Shown here piece after piece: positions 31,286-39,356 of a stretch of DNA of 64,000 bases (position 1 is the first letter of the stretch; every line of letters begins with the position of its first letter). A program made the translations under genes and the position numbers. The stretch covers positions 62,001-126,000 of the forward strand of contig NZ_JALDPT010000008.1 of assembly GCF_022695515.1 (NCBI RefSeq), read 5' to 3'. The notes below the pieces were generated by a model, which saw only the letters and a program-made list of their open reading frames with translations, searched no databases and had not been told where the DNA came from. The DNA comes from Phenylobacterium aquaticum. Lineage in GTDB: Bacteria; Pseudomonadota; Alphaproteobacteria; Caulobacterales; Caulobacteraceae.

Positions 31286-32002
31286 ATGTCAGACGTCCTC
31301 TCCCCTATTAGGTTCCGGACCCTGATCCGGATGGCCACGCGCCTCCTAACTGACGAAAGGTCGAACGAACCTGGGCGGACCCGGCTGTTCAATGGCGTGA
31401 TTCTAAAAGCCTATTCGGGTTTCGAGGCGATGTTGCGCGAACAGCATCTTGCGCTAGCGCCTGTGCCGCACGCCCTCGGCGACATCGCACGCAACCTCCC
31501 TGACAGGGAGATCGATGCATGGGCCGCGACACATGAGCTCTGCAGCAAACTCCAAGCGATCGCAATTGAACGGGAAAGTGGCCGCGGCGAACGAGCCAGC
31601 CTCTACCAATTCTGCCTTGAGATTGACCGCGCCGGCTATCGGTTTGATGGCGACGGAACACTTCTAAATGGGGATGAGCGCCTAATATTGCGGTGCCTCA
31701 TGACGCGCATCTGCACTTACTTTAGAGTGAACGATGAATACAGGCATCTTTTCATAAATATATTAAACTACACTCGAGGTAGGGTCGAAAGCTGGATCAT
31801 GACAGGCAAGCTGGACCTGCGGTCGGTACTTAATGTGCGGCATGAAATCGAGCGCGGCCAAGAGAGAATGATCTCGGCGTGGACCGGAGTCTCCAGCGCC
31901 TTTGAACTACTGAAAATCTCCTTAGTGGACGACCTGAGGTTGAGCCTTCCTGCTCACGTCCGCCGAGAGTGGGAGGCGACGACGGCAATGCGGGCCGCCT
32001 GA
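31286..32002 (+). CDS. Orphan protein of a lower-G+C accessory patch
   Basis: The ATG at 31286 gives a 238-residue, mostly helical product with no signal peptide, no transmembrane helix and no recognised motif. The segment 'RLFNGVILKAYSGFEAMLREQH' and a later 'YRHLFINILNYTRGRVESWI' are candidate conserved helices. G+C falls to about 38% in 31741-31800, the lowest of the window. It follows the zinc-ribbon gene by 92 bases on the same strand, so the two may have entered together. Function not known. Confidence 0.6.
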   Translation: MSDVLSPIRFRTLIRMATRLLTDERSNEPGRTRLFNGVILKAYSGFEAMLREQHLALAPVPHALGDIARNLPDREIDAWAATHELCSKLQAIAIERESGRGERASLYQFCLEIDRAGYRFDGDGTLLNGDERLILRCLMTRICTYFRVNDEYRHLFINILNYTRGRVESWIMTGKLDLRSVLNVRHEIERGQERMISAWTGVSSAFELLKISLVDDLRLSLPAHVRREWEATTAMRAA

Positions 32003-32093
32003 GGCAATCACAGTTTGAGTTGAGAGGTCTAGGGAACGTAACTCTTCAGCAGCTGAAACGCCTAGCCACCACCACACTTCACGCCCCCGCCCC

Positions 32094-32126
32094 GTTCGTG
32101 TGGTTCGTGTGGTTCGTGGTCAAATT
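32094..32126 (+). repeat. TTCGTGTGG-unit repeat, copy E
   Basis: A full forward copy, with a GGTCAAATT tail in place of GGACAAAT. It lies at the right boundary of the lower-G+C patch, between convergent genes. Confidence 0.85.
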
Positions 32127-32183
32127 TCTTAGCGGCCTCGCAGCCCCCGCTGCCTACCCGGCAAGCTCCAGCGCCTAAACCCC

Positions 32184-33935
32184 CTACCCACACCGCCCCG
32201 CCGCCGCCCGGACCTCGGCGCTGTCCTTCGCCAGCCCCTGCAGGATCTGGCACCGCTGCTCATCCCCCTTCAGGCTCGGATCGGCCAGCAGGTCGCCCGC
32301 GATCCGCGCCGGGCTTTCGTGGTCGACGATCATCCGCACCCCGCCGCCGGCCGCGCTGTCGAACACCATCAGGTTGGTCGCGCCCGGCGCGGCCGACCAG
32401 GTCTTCCACTCCGGCAGCGTCCCATCCACGCCCCGCCCCGGCGCGCCGGTCGCGGCGAAATTGGCCCAGTAGCTCATCATCGTGTCCGACAGCGCGATCC
32501 GCCCCGGCGCATTGTCCTTGTTGAAGGCCAGGGGATCGAAGGCGCCCAACAGCTTGAAGTGGCCGAACACGAAGGGGATCTCCAGGCTGTGGCCGGCGCC
32601 CAGGAGCTGGCCCAGATCGGTCACCAGGATCTTGCCCTCCTCCTTCCAGTCGAAGCGATAGGTCCAGACCTGGGTCTGGCCGCCGGCGACCATGCGGGCG
32701 GCCGGCGTGTCCACGGCGTTGGAGCGCCACATGCGGCTCGGATAGAGCGAGGCCGCCTCATAGAAGGCCGGGTCGCGGGCGATCGGCAGCTTGCCGGCGA
32801 CATAGGTCACGAACTTCGGATTGAGCGCGTTGAACAGCTTCATCTCGTCGTGATTGGTCCCGGTGATCACCGGCACGGCGTTGTAGTGGGCCGGGTTGTC
32901 CAGGCCGGAATCCAGCCCCGCGGCCGGGATCACCACCCCGTCGGCGATCAGGCGGAAGGGGTCGAGCTGGCGCGTCTCGGTCTTGTAGGCGTCGAAGATC
33001 GCGCTGACCGGCGCGGCGCGCAGGGCCTCCGCCGTCACCGGCTTGCCGTCGCCGACCAGCTTTCCGCCGATCTTCAGGCCCCCCTCCGGCCGGTCGCCGG
33101 TGTCGCCTTCGGCGAGCGCGAGGGGCTCGGACTTGAAGCCGCCGGACTGGACGATGGCGCGGTGGAACAGCCCCTTGGCGCGGGGGCTGGTCAGCAGGGT
33201 CGCGACGTTCTGGCCCCCGGCGCTCTCGCCGAAGATGGTCACCCGGCCGGTGTCGCCGCCGAAGGCCGCGCCATTGGCCTGGATCCACTCCAGCGCCCGG
33301 ATCTGGTCCAGGGTTCCGAAATTGACCGAGGCGTCATCGGGCATGGCGCCGCCTTCGCGCAGGGCCGGATGGGCGAACCAGCCGAGCGCGCCGAGGCGGT
33401 ACTGCACCACCACGACCACCACCTTGAACCGGGCGGCGAGCGCCGATCCGTCATACTGCTCGGCCCGGCCCCAGGTGTTGGAGCCGCCATGGATCCACAT
33501 CATGATCGGCAGCTTCGCCTTGGCGGCCGCCTCGGCGCTCATCGGCGGGGCGTAGACGTCGAGATAGAGGCAGTCCTCCTGGCCGGCGATCTGGCCGAAC
33601 TTCTCCTTGCCCACCCCGTCCAGGGCGCTCAGCTGCTGGGGGCACCAGGGGGCGGGCGTGGTGGAGACGCGGGTCGCCGTCCAGGGCTCGGCCGGCCGCG
33701 GCGCCCGCCAGCGGAGGGGCCCCACCGGCGGCTTGGCGAACGGAATGGCCCGCCAGGCCTGGGCGCCGGTCTCGGCGTCCACATAGCCCACCAGGGGTCC
33801 GTCCTTCAGCACCCGCGCCGTGGCGGCATCGGCGACGCGTTCCACGGCGGAGGCCTTGGCGGGCGGCTGCGCCAGGGCGGCGACCGCGCCCGCGGCCAGC
33901 ACACATCCCGCGACCCATGAGACCAGGCGCTTCAT
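32184..33935 (-). CDS. Secreted carboxylesterase, type B family
   Basis: A 583-residue enzyme with a signal peptide (cleavage near ALAQ). It has the type B carboxylesterase signatures: EDCLYLDVYAP (about residue 120), the oxyanion HGG at 149-151, and nucleophile Ser238 in FGESAGG. The later His (GAGHSLEIPFVFGH) completes a Ser-Glu-His triad. It probably acts in the periplasm on aryl or alkyl esters. It is surrounded by the repeats at 32.1 and 34.0-34.4 kb. Confidence 0.9.
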   Translation of the reverse strand: MKRLVSWVAGCVLAAGAVAALAQPPAKASAVERVADAATARVLKDGPLVGYVDAETGAQAWRAIPFAKPPVGPLRWRAPRPAEPWTATRVSTTPAPWCPQQLSALDGVGKEKFGQIAGQEDCLYLDVYAPPMSAEAAAKAKLPIMMWIHGGSNTWGRAEQYDGSALAARFKVVVVVVQYRLGALGWFAHPALREGGAMPDDASVNFGTLDQIRALEWIQANGAAFGGDTGRVTIFGESAGGQNVATLLTSPRAKGLFHRAIVQSGGFKSEPLALAEGDTGDRPEGGLKIGGKLVGDGKPVTAEALRAAPVSAIFDAYKTETRQLDPFRLIADGVVIPAAGLDSGLDNPAHYNAVPVITGTNHDEMKLFNALNPKFVTYVAGKLPIARDPAFYEAASLYPSRMWRSNAVDTPAARMVAGGQTQVWTYRFDWKEEGKILVTDLGQLLGAGHSLEIPFVFGHFKLLGAFDPLAFNKDNAPGRIALSDTMMSYWANFAATGAPGRGVDGTLPEWKTWSAAPGATNLMVFDSAAGGGVRMIVDHESPARIAGDLLADPSLKGDEQRCQILQGLAKDSAEVRAAAGRCG

Positions 33936-34034
33936 GACATCCCCCCGTTGTTTGTTGCCTGGAGAGATAGGGGCTTTGGCCGCCCGCGTCGAACGGGAAA
34001 CCCGGGATCTGCCGCGCGGCCGACATGTCGCAAG

Positions 34035-34058
34035 ATTGGTCCACGAACCACACGAGCA
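34035..34058 (-). repeat. TTCGTGTGG-unit repeat, truncated copy F
   Basis: Reverse copy with two units only, then GAGCAGG. It is the outer left arm of the nested inverted repeat that ends with copy G. Confidence 0.75.
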
Positions 34059-34094
34059 GGCTGCGCACCCCTGATCCGGTCAGGCGCGCCAGAG

Positions 34095-34321
34095 TTGCTC
34101 CCCTCTTGGGGACCGTTGCAATAAGCCCCTCCCCCTTGCGGGGAGGGGTTGGGGTGGGGGTGCTAGCTGGGCGTAGGTAGGTTCGAAGGCTGAAATTCCG
34201 AAGTGAAGTCAAAGAGCTTCGGCGCTAACCCCCCTCACCCTACCCTCTCCCCGCAAGGGGGAGAGGGGCGCAAACCGGCAAGCGCGGAATTACGCAGCGG
34301 TCCCCAAGAGGGGAGCAACTT
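34095..34321. repeat. Nested inverted repeat core
   Basis: The middle shell is GTTGCTCCCCTCTTGGGGAC at 34095 against GTCCCCAAGAGGGGAGCAAC ending near 34320. The inner shell is CCCCTCCCCCTTGCGGGGAG at 34127 against CTCTCCCCGCAAGGGGGAGA ending near 34264, with extended 'GGTTGGGGTGGGGGT' and 'ACCCCCCTCACCCTACC' flanks. The inner shell is the same element type as at 28177-28323. Confidence 0.75.
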
Positions 34322-34339
34322 GGCCGCGCCCACGCCTCC

Positions 34340-34372
34340 GTTCGTGTGGTTCGTGTGGTTCGTGGACAAATC
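34340..34372 (+). repeat. TTCGTGTGG-unit repeat, copy G
   Basis: A full forward copy with the GGACAAAT tail; it forms the outer right arm facing truncated copy F. Confidence 0.85.
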
Positions 34373-34471
34373 CTTCGCAGCCCGCCCCATTTCCCGCCCC
34401 CCGCCTTGCCCCGCCGCCTACGGTTGAGCCATGCTCAAGCTTGGTGGTTCGCGTAGCGGGGGCGGTCTGGC

Positions 34472-35509
34472 GTGGGTGGGGTTCGGCGGTTCTGGCGGCT
34501 GGTGGCCGCGATGGCGGCGCTGTTCGCGGCGCCCGGTCTGGCGCTCGCCGCGCCGCACCTGCCGGCCAAGCCCGAGGGCGCGCTGAAGGGCGTCTATGTC
34601 CCGGTCGAGACGCCGCCCAAGACCGCCGAGATCGTCAAGGTCGGCTTCTATCCGCAGTCGGTCTACCAGCTGGATATGGCCAGCAACACCTACTACGTCG
34701 ACACCTATGTCTGGCTGCGCTGGACGGGCGCCATCGACCCGACCGGCACCATCGAATTCACCAACATGGGCGACGAATGGGGCAAGCAGCAGGAGGCGAT
34801 CCTGCCCGAGCCCGAGACCCTGAAGGACGGCTCCAAGTACCAGATCTTCCGCATCGAGGGCCGCTTCGTGCAGCCCTTCTCGCTGGCCGACTATCCCCTG
34901 GACCGGCAGCATCTCTCGATCTTGGTCGAGGACACCACCAACAGCTCAGACGCGCTGGCCTATGTGATCGACCGGGCCGACAGCGGTATGGGCCGCACCC
35001 TGCAGGTGCCGGGCTGGAAGCTGAACGGCTGGACGGCCGAGACCTTCCGCCACGACTATGGCTCGGCGCTGGGCGAGGGCGGCGCGGCCACCGCCTATTC
35101 CGGCGCCCGGTTCAGCATCGACATCACCCGGCCCCTGAGCTTCTTCTACTGGAAGCTGCTGCTGCCCCTGTTCATCGTGCTGGTCGCCGCCCTGTCGGCC
35201 CTGATGATCGGCCCGCTGGAGCTGGAGGTGCGCACCGCCCTCCCGGCCGGGGCGCTGCTGACCGCCGTGTTCCTGCAGAAGAGCTATTCCGACGGCCTGC
35301 CTGACCTCGGCTATCTGATCCTGATGGATAAGATTTATCTGGTCGCCTACGCCCTGATCCTGCTCACCCTCATCCGGGTGATCGTCGCCAATCCCCGCGG
35401 CGCCGATGAGGCGCAGGCCATCGCGGTGCAGAAGGCCGACCGCCGCCTGCTGGCCGCCATGCTGGCCACCTTCGCCGCCTCCACCGCCCTGCTCATCGGC
35501 CTGAGGTGA
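34472..35509 (+). CDS. Pentameric ligand-gated ion channel homologue (Cys-loop receptor family)
   Basis: A 345-residue protein from a GTG (an ATG at 34511 is an alternative), with a signal peptide ending near LALAAP. The extracellular beta-sandwich has YYVDTYVWLRWTG and the signature loop FSLADYPLDRQHLSIL; as in other bacterial members, the disulphide of animal receptors is absent. M1 follows RPLSFFYWKLLLPLFIVLVA. M2 covers LEVRTALPAGALLTAVFLQ and lines the pore. M3 begins DLGYLILMDKIYLVAYALIL, and M4 is near the end (LLAAMLATFAASTALLIGL). The match to ELIC/GLIC-type channels is clear in order and motifs. Ligand and ion selectivity are unknown. It is transcribed away from the esterase gene. 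Confidence 0.88.
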   Translation: MGGVRRFWRLVAAMAALFAAPGLALAAPHLPAKPEGALKGVYVPVETPPKTAEIVKVGFYPQSVYQLDMASNTYYVDTYVWLRWTGAIDPTGTIEFTNMGDEWGKQQEAILPEPETLKDGSKYQIFRIEGRFVQPFSLADYPLDRQHLSILVEDTTNSSDALAYVIDRADSGMGRTLQVPGWKLNGWTAETFRHDYGSALGEGGAATAYSGARFSIDITRPLSFFYWKLLLPLFIVLVAALSALMIGPLELEVRTALPAGALLTAVFLQKSYSDGLPDLGYLILMDKIYLVAYALILLTLIRVIVANPRGADEAQAIAVQKADRRLLAAMLATFAASTALLIGLR

Positions 35510-35585
35510 CGACTCCGATGGCGAGCTTGCAACAAACTAATATATTGTTTTAATTCATTATTTTATAATTCACGCCACGCCGAAC

Positions 35586-35681
35586 TCAGTCGTCCATGTT
35601 GACGTCAAACGCCCGTCGAAACAGGTCGGCGATTTCGCCGGGGCCATGAGACAATGCCCCCAGGTCCTTCTCATCGTGAGG
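35586..35681 (-). pseudogene. Possible gene remnant behind the NRAMP-like gene
   Basis: Reading from 35681 down to a TGA at 35586-35588, 31 codons give a protein-like tail (HDEKDLGALSHGPGEIADLF, then RRAFDVNMDD) immediately after an in-frame stop. It has no start of its own. It is followed by an unusually A+T-rich stretch (35519-35570). It may be the end of a deleted gene, or chance. No family was recognised. Confidence 0.25.
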
Positions 35682-35691
35682 TCAGGCGCGC

Positions 35692-36972
35692 CTAGCCGCT
35701 GCGGGCGAACTGGCTGAACATCACCGCCGAGGCGACGGCCATGATCGCCACCGCCGCCCAGCCCACGGTCCGCTGCAGGGGGGTGGCGATGAACCCGCCC
35801 ATGATCGTCCGGGCCGTGGCGACCAGCATGATCACCACCATCAGCGGGACGGCGATCACGCCATTCACGACCGCGCTCCAGAACAGGGCCTGGATCGGGT
35901 CGAGGGGCGAATAGCTCAGCGCCAGGCCGGCCAGGATCGCCACGGCGATGACGCCGTAGAACCCCTGGGCGTCGCTGAACCGCCGCTCCAGTCCCTCCTT
36001 CCAGCCCAGCGCCTCGGACAGCGCATAGGCCGCCGAGCCGGCCAGTGTGGGGATGGCCAGGAGGCCGGTGCCGATGATGCCCAGGGCGAACAGGGCGAAG
36101 GCGAAGTCGCCGGCGATGGGGCGCAGCGCATTGGCCGCCTGCCCCGCCGTCTGGATCTGGGTCACGCCGGCGGCGTGCAGGGTCACCGCCGTCGACAGGA
36201 TGATGAAGAAGGCGATCAGGTTGGAGAAGGCCATGCCGACATAGGTGTCCCAGCCGATCCGCTGCAGGGCCGCCGGCGCCTCGGCGGGCGCCTGGGTCAG
36301 GGGGTGCTCGCCGGCCGGGGCGATGTCCTCGACCTCTTCCGAGGCCTGCCAGAAGAACAGGTAGGGGCTGATCGTGGTGCCGAACACCGCCACCACCAGG
36401 GTCGCCTCCTCGGCGGAGAACTTGAGCTTCGGCATGACGGTGGCGTGCAGCACCGCGAGCCAGGGAACATGGACGATGAAGGCCACGGCGACATAGGCGA
36501 ACAGGGCGAGCGTCAGCCACTTCAGGAGCCGCACATAGCGGTGGTAGGGCACGAAGACCTGCAGAGCCAGGGTCACCAGGGCGAAGCCCGCCGTGTAGAG
36601 GTGCTGGTCCCCGCCGATCACCAGGGCGGCCGCCTCGCCCATCGAGGCGAGGTCTGCGGCGATGTTGAGGATGTTGGCGATCAGCAGCAGGCCGACCACC
36701 CCGACGACGATCCAGGGCGGGAAGACGCGCTGGATATTGGCCGCCAGGCCGCGACCGCTGACCCGTCCGATGCGGGCGCAGACCGACTGGAAGGCGGCCA
36801 TGAAGGGATAGGTCAGGACCACGGTCCACAGCATCTGCAGGCCGAAGCCGGCCCCGGCCTGGGAATAGGTGGCGATGCCGCTGGGGTCGTCGTCCGCAGC
36901 CCCGGTGATCAGGCCGGGTCCGAGCGCTGTGAAGGGGTTGAAGCGGCGGGGGCGTCCGGTGCGGTCGGTCAC
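35692..36972 (-). CDS. NRAMP-related membrane transporter with atypical metal-site motifs
   Basis: The GTG at 36972 is preferred, with GAGGG five bases upstream. The 426-residue protein has about 11 transmembrane helices in NRAMP order. In helix 1 the canonical DPGN metal motif is replaced by Asp29-Pro-Ser-Gly32 (DDDPSGIATY). In helix 6 the canonical MPH is replaced by TTISPYLFFWQ, so the metal-binding Met is missing. This places it in the NRAMP-related group whose substrates (magnesium, aluminium or others) differ from manganese/iron. A charged cytoplasmic loop (SEEVEDIAPAGEHPLTQAPA) is typical of that group. Confidence 0.85.
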   Translation of the reverse strand: MTDRTGRPRRFNPFTALGPGLITGAADDDPSGIATYSQAGAGFGLQMLWTVVLTYPFMAAFQSVCARIGRVSGRGLAANIQRVFPPWIVVGVVGLLLIANILNIAADLASMGEAAALVIGGDQHLYTAGFALVTLALQVFVPYHRYVRLLKWLTLALFAYVAVAFIVHVPWLAVLHATVMPKLKFSAEEATLVVAVFGTTISPYLFFWQASEEVEDIAPAGEHPLTQAPAEAPAALQRIGWDTYVGMAFSNLIAFFIILSTAVTLHAAGVTQIQTAGQAANALRPIAGDFAFALFALGIIGTGLLAIPTLAGSAAYALSEALGWKEGLERRFSDAQGFYGVIAVAILAGLALSYSPLDPIQALFWSAVVNGVIAVPLMVVIMLVATARTIMGGFIATPLQRTVGWAAVAIMAVASAVMFSQFARSG

Positions 36973-37243
36973 AAAACCCTCTGGCAGGCGCGAGGAACCC
37001 AGTCGGCCGAACCCTTGCCCAGGGGCGCGGCGGATGTCGAGCGGCGAGCGCCTTTTTGACGCGAGCGTCAGATCATTGACCCGTCCGCGTTCGGAGCGCA
37101 CTGTCGGGTCAGTGCCCAGCTTTGGCGGGCGCGGATAGGGCGCGCGCCGGCGGCCCTCAAGACCAGCCGGTCACGCCCTTTCGGGCGCCCGTCGCAGACT
37201 GGGACAGAGGCATCGACCTCCAATCAGAATGCGAGGGAACGTT

Positions 37244-37411
37244 ATGCAGTCAGAGACCGGCCAAGAGGCCGAAGTCCATCATCATCGTAAGGGCCACCTT
37301 CTGGAGCGCTTCGAAGGCGCGACAGACTTGCTGGTGGTCGGGATCATCATCGCGCTTGGCGCCGCAATGCTGATTGGCCTGCTCACCGCCCAGGGCCACG
37401 TCACCTGGTAG
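37244..37411 (+). CDS. Small single-helix membrane protein
   Basis: The ATG at 37244 has GAGGGA nine bases ahead. The 55-residue product has a charged, His-containing N-terminus (EAEVHHHRKGHLLERFEG) and a C-terminal transmembrane helix (DLLVVGIIIALGAAMLIGLL). It is too short for secure assignment. Ribosome site, codon use and helix all support a real small gene. It overlaps the end of the convergent acetyltransferase gene by 11 bases. Confidence 0.5.
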   Translation: MQSETGQEAEVHHHRKGHLLERFEGATDLLVVGIIIALGAAMLIGLLTAQGHVTW

Positions 37412-37943
37412 GCGGCGCGTCCTCGTCAAGCCGGCGCGCCAGGACCAGATCGTCATAGACCTGCGCGCCCACCTGAAACTTGCGAACGCCCGCCCGGGCG
37501 AACCCCTGGCGGGCGTAGAAGTCCATGGCGAGCTGGTTCTCGCCATAGACCCCTAGCAGCAGGCGCCGGAAGCCCCCGGCGCGCGCCGCCTCGACCACCG
37601 CGCGCATCAACGCCGCCCCGGTCCCGCCGCCGTGAAACCGGTGCAGCAGATAGAGCCGCTTGAGCTCGACATCCCCCGGCTGGTCCGCGCCCGGCAGATC
37701 CGGCGGGCTCATCACCGCATAGCCGACCAGCGCCCCGCCCGGCGCCACCTCGGCCCCCCAGATCCGATAGGCCGGATCGGCCAGCCAGGCCGCGTAACGC
37801 GCCTCGCCATGCTCGTGGGCGCAATGCAGGGCGATGTCCCCCGCCGGCAGGCTGTCGGCGTAGCTCTGCAGGAAGGTCGCCTGGCCCACCAGGGCGAGGG
37901 CCGCGGCGTCGGCGGGGCCGCAGGGGCGGATCGTGATCGTCAT
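37401..37943 (-). CDS. GNAT-family acetyltransferase
   Basis: A 180-residue protein with the GNAT fold. The acetyl-CoA pyrophosphate-binding loop is the segment YLLHRFHGGGTGAALMRAVVEAA, followed by GVYGENQLAMDFYARQGFARAG, the typical motif B with the aromatic turn. It is related to RimI/YjaB-like single-domain enzymes that acetylate amino groups of unidentified targets. There is no operon partner. Confidence 0.88.
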   Translation of the reverse strand: MTITIRPCGPADAAALALVGQATFLQSYADSLPAGDIALHCAHEHGEARYAAWLADPAYRIWGAEVAPGGALVGYAVMSPPDLPGADQPGDVELKRLYLLHRFHGGGTGAALMRAVVEAARAGGFRRLLLGVYGENQLAMDFYARQGFARAGVRKFQVGAQVYDDLVLARRLDEDAPPTR

Positions 37944-38045
37944 GCCCCGGCTCTAGCACAGCCATGGCCGCTTTGAAGCTGGGCAAGGGCGGAGCTCTCG
38001 GCTAGGCGTGAAGCAAGCAGGTTATCAACGATAAGGGGAAACGAC

Positions 38046-38846
38046 ATGAGCGGACGGGTAGCGGGCAAGGTGGCCCTGATCACGGGCGGCGCGAGCGGTA
38101 TCGGGCGCAGCAGCGCCGAGCGCCTGGCCGAGGAAGGCGCGATCATCGTGCTGACCGACGTGCAGGACGACAAGGGCGCCGAGGCCGTGGCGGCCATCCA
38201 GGCCAAGGGCGGCCAGGCCGAATATCATCACCACGACGTCACGGTCGAAGCCGACTGGATCGCCGTCGCCGCCGCGGTGAAGGCCCGGCATGGCCGGCTC
38301 GACATTCTGGTGAACAACGCCGGCGTCGCCTTTTCCGGCTCGGTGGTCGACATGCCGCTGGCCCAGTTCCAGCTGCAGAACGCCATCAATATCGACGGCG
38401 TGTTCCTGGGGGTGAAACACTCCCTGCCCGTCATGCGCCTGTCCGGCGACGGCGGCTCGATCATCAACATGTCCTCGGTGGCCGGCCTCAAGGGCTCGGC
38501 GATCCTGGCCGGCTATTGCGCCTCCAAGGGCGCGGTGCGGCTGTTCACCAAGTCGGTCGCGCTGGAATGCGCCAGCGTGAAAGACGGGGTGCGGGTGAAC
38601 TCGGTTCATCCGGGCATCATCGAGACGCCGATCTGGGACACCATCGTCGGCACCGGCGAGCCTGGCGACAACGCCCGGCCCTCGCGACCGGCGACGCTGG
38701 ACGCCATGACCGCCGAGGCCGTGCCGCTGGGCAAGAAGGGCTGGCCGGAGGACATCGCCAACGGCGTGCTGTGGCTGGCCTCCGAGGAAAGCCGCTATGT
38801 CACGGGGGCCGAGCTGGTCATCGACGGCGGCTTCTCGATCCGCTAA
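38046..38846 (+). CDS. Short-chain dehydrogenase/reductase
   Basis: A 266-residue classical SDR. The nucleotide-binding motif is TGGASGIG near residue 14, NNAG follows near residue 91, and the catalytic Ser-Tyr-Lys appears as NMSSVAG, then YCASK. An Asp after the second strand (LTDVQD) favours NAD(H). The ending YVTGAELVIDGGFS is the usual SDR C-terminus. The substrate (a secondary alcohol or ketone) is undefined. The small kinase gene follows 10 bases downstream. Confidence 0.9.
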   Translation: MSGRVAGKVALITGGASGIGRSSAERLAEEGAIIVLTDVQDDKGAEAVAAIQAKGGQAEYHHHDVTVEADWIAVAAAVKARHGRLDILVNNAGVAFSGSVVDMPLAQFQLQNAINIDGVFLGVKHSLPVMRLSGDGGSIINMSSVAGLKGSAILAGYCASKGAVRLFTKSVALECASVKDGVRVNSVHPGIIETPIWDTIVGTGEPGDNARPSRPATLDAMTAEAVPLGKKGWPEDIANGVLWLASEESRYVTGAELVIDGGFSIR

Positions 38847-38856
38847 CCGGGGGCCC

Positions 38857-39356
38857 ATGACCGCCACGCTTCACGTGATCTTTGGCCCCTCGGGCGCCGG
38901 CAAGTCCACCTACGCCAAGACCCTGGCTCGCTCAGAGCCGGCGGTCCATTTCTCCATCGACGACTGGATGGCCCGGCTGTTTGCGCCGGACATGCCCGAG
39001 CCGGTGGAATTCGAGTGGATGATGGAGCGGGTCGAGCGCTGCGAGGCCAGATCTGGGCGACGCTGGCGGCGGTCATGGCGACCGGGGTTTCCACCGTGCT
39101 GGACCTCGGCCTGATGCGCCGGGCCGACCGCGCCCGGGTGGCCGAGATCGCCCAGGCGGTCGAACTGCCCTGCCAGTTCCACTTCGTCACCGCCCCGCCC
39201 CTGGTCCGAAGGGCCCGCGTGCTGGAGCGCCACCAGATCAGCGGCGACGGCTTCTCCCTGGCGGTCACGCCGCAGATGTTCGACTTCATGGAAGGCGTGT
39301 TCGAGGCGCCCGACGCCGCCGAACTGGCCGGCTGTGTGGTGTCGGAGAGCGACTAG
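38857..39356 (+). CDS. Small P-loop kinase-like ATPase, interrupted by a one-base frameshift
   Basis: The N-terminal frame has a Walker A (FGPSGAGKST, Lys16) and SIDDWMARLF, typical of zeta-toxin/gluconate-kinase-like P-loop kinases. Near base 39050 the frame breaks after RCEAR. One extra C in GAGGCCAGATCTGG restores Q-I-W-A-T-L and the rest of the domain, including VMATGVSTVLDLGLMRRADRA and a C-terminal helix to the stop near 39356. The two frames together encode about 166 residues. It is probably an ATP-dependent kinase of an unidentified small molecule, broken here by sequence error. Confidence 0.75.

Larger units (their letters stand above)
33936..34471. other. 536-base non-coding stretch with nested repeats
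   Basis: This gap separates the divergent esterase and ligand-gated channel genes. It carries the esterase promoter region at its left, then three concentric inverted-repeat pairs described separately. Open frames across it only translate the repeats and show no codon bias. Nothing else was identified. Confidence 0.7.

Noticed and set aside
34203..34427. A 74-codon frame containing FVWFVWFVDK
   Set aside because: It is composed of the CTCCCC hairpin and the TTCGTGTGG repeat only.
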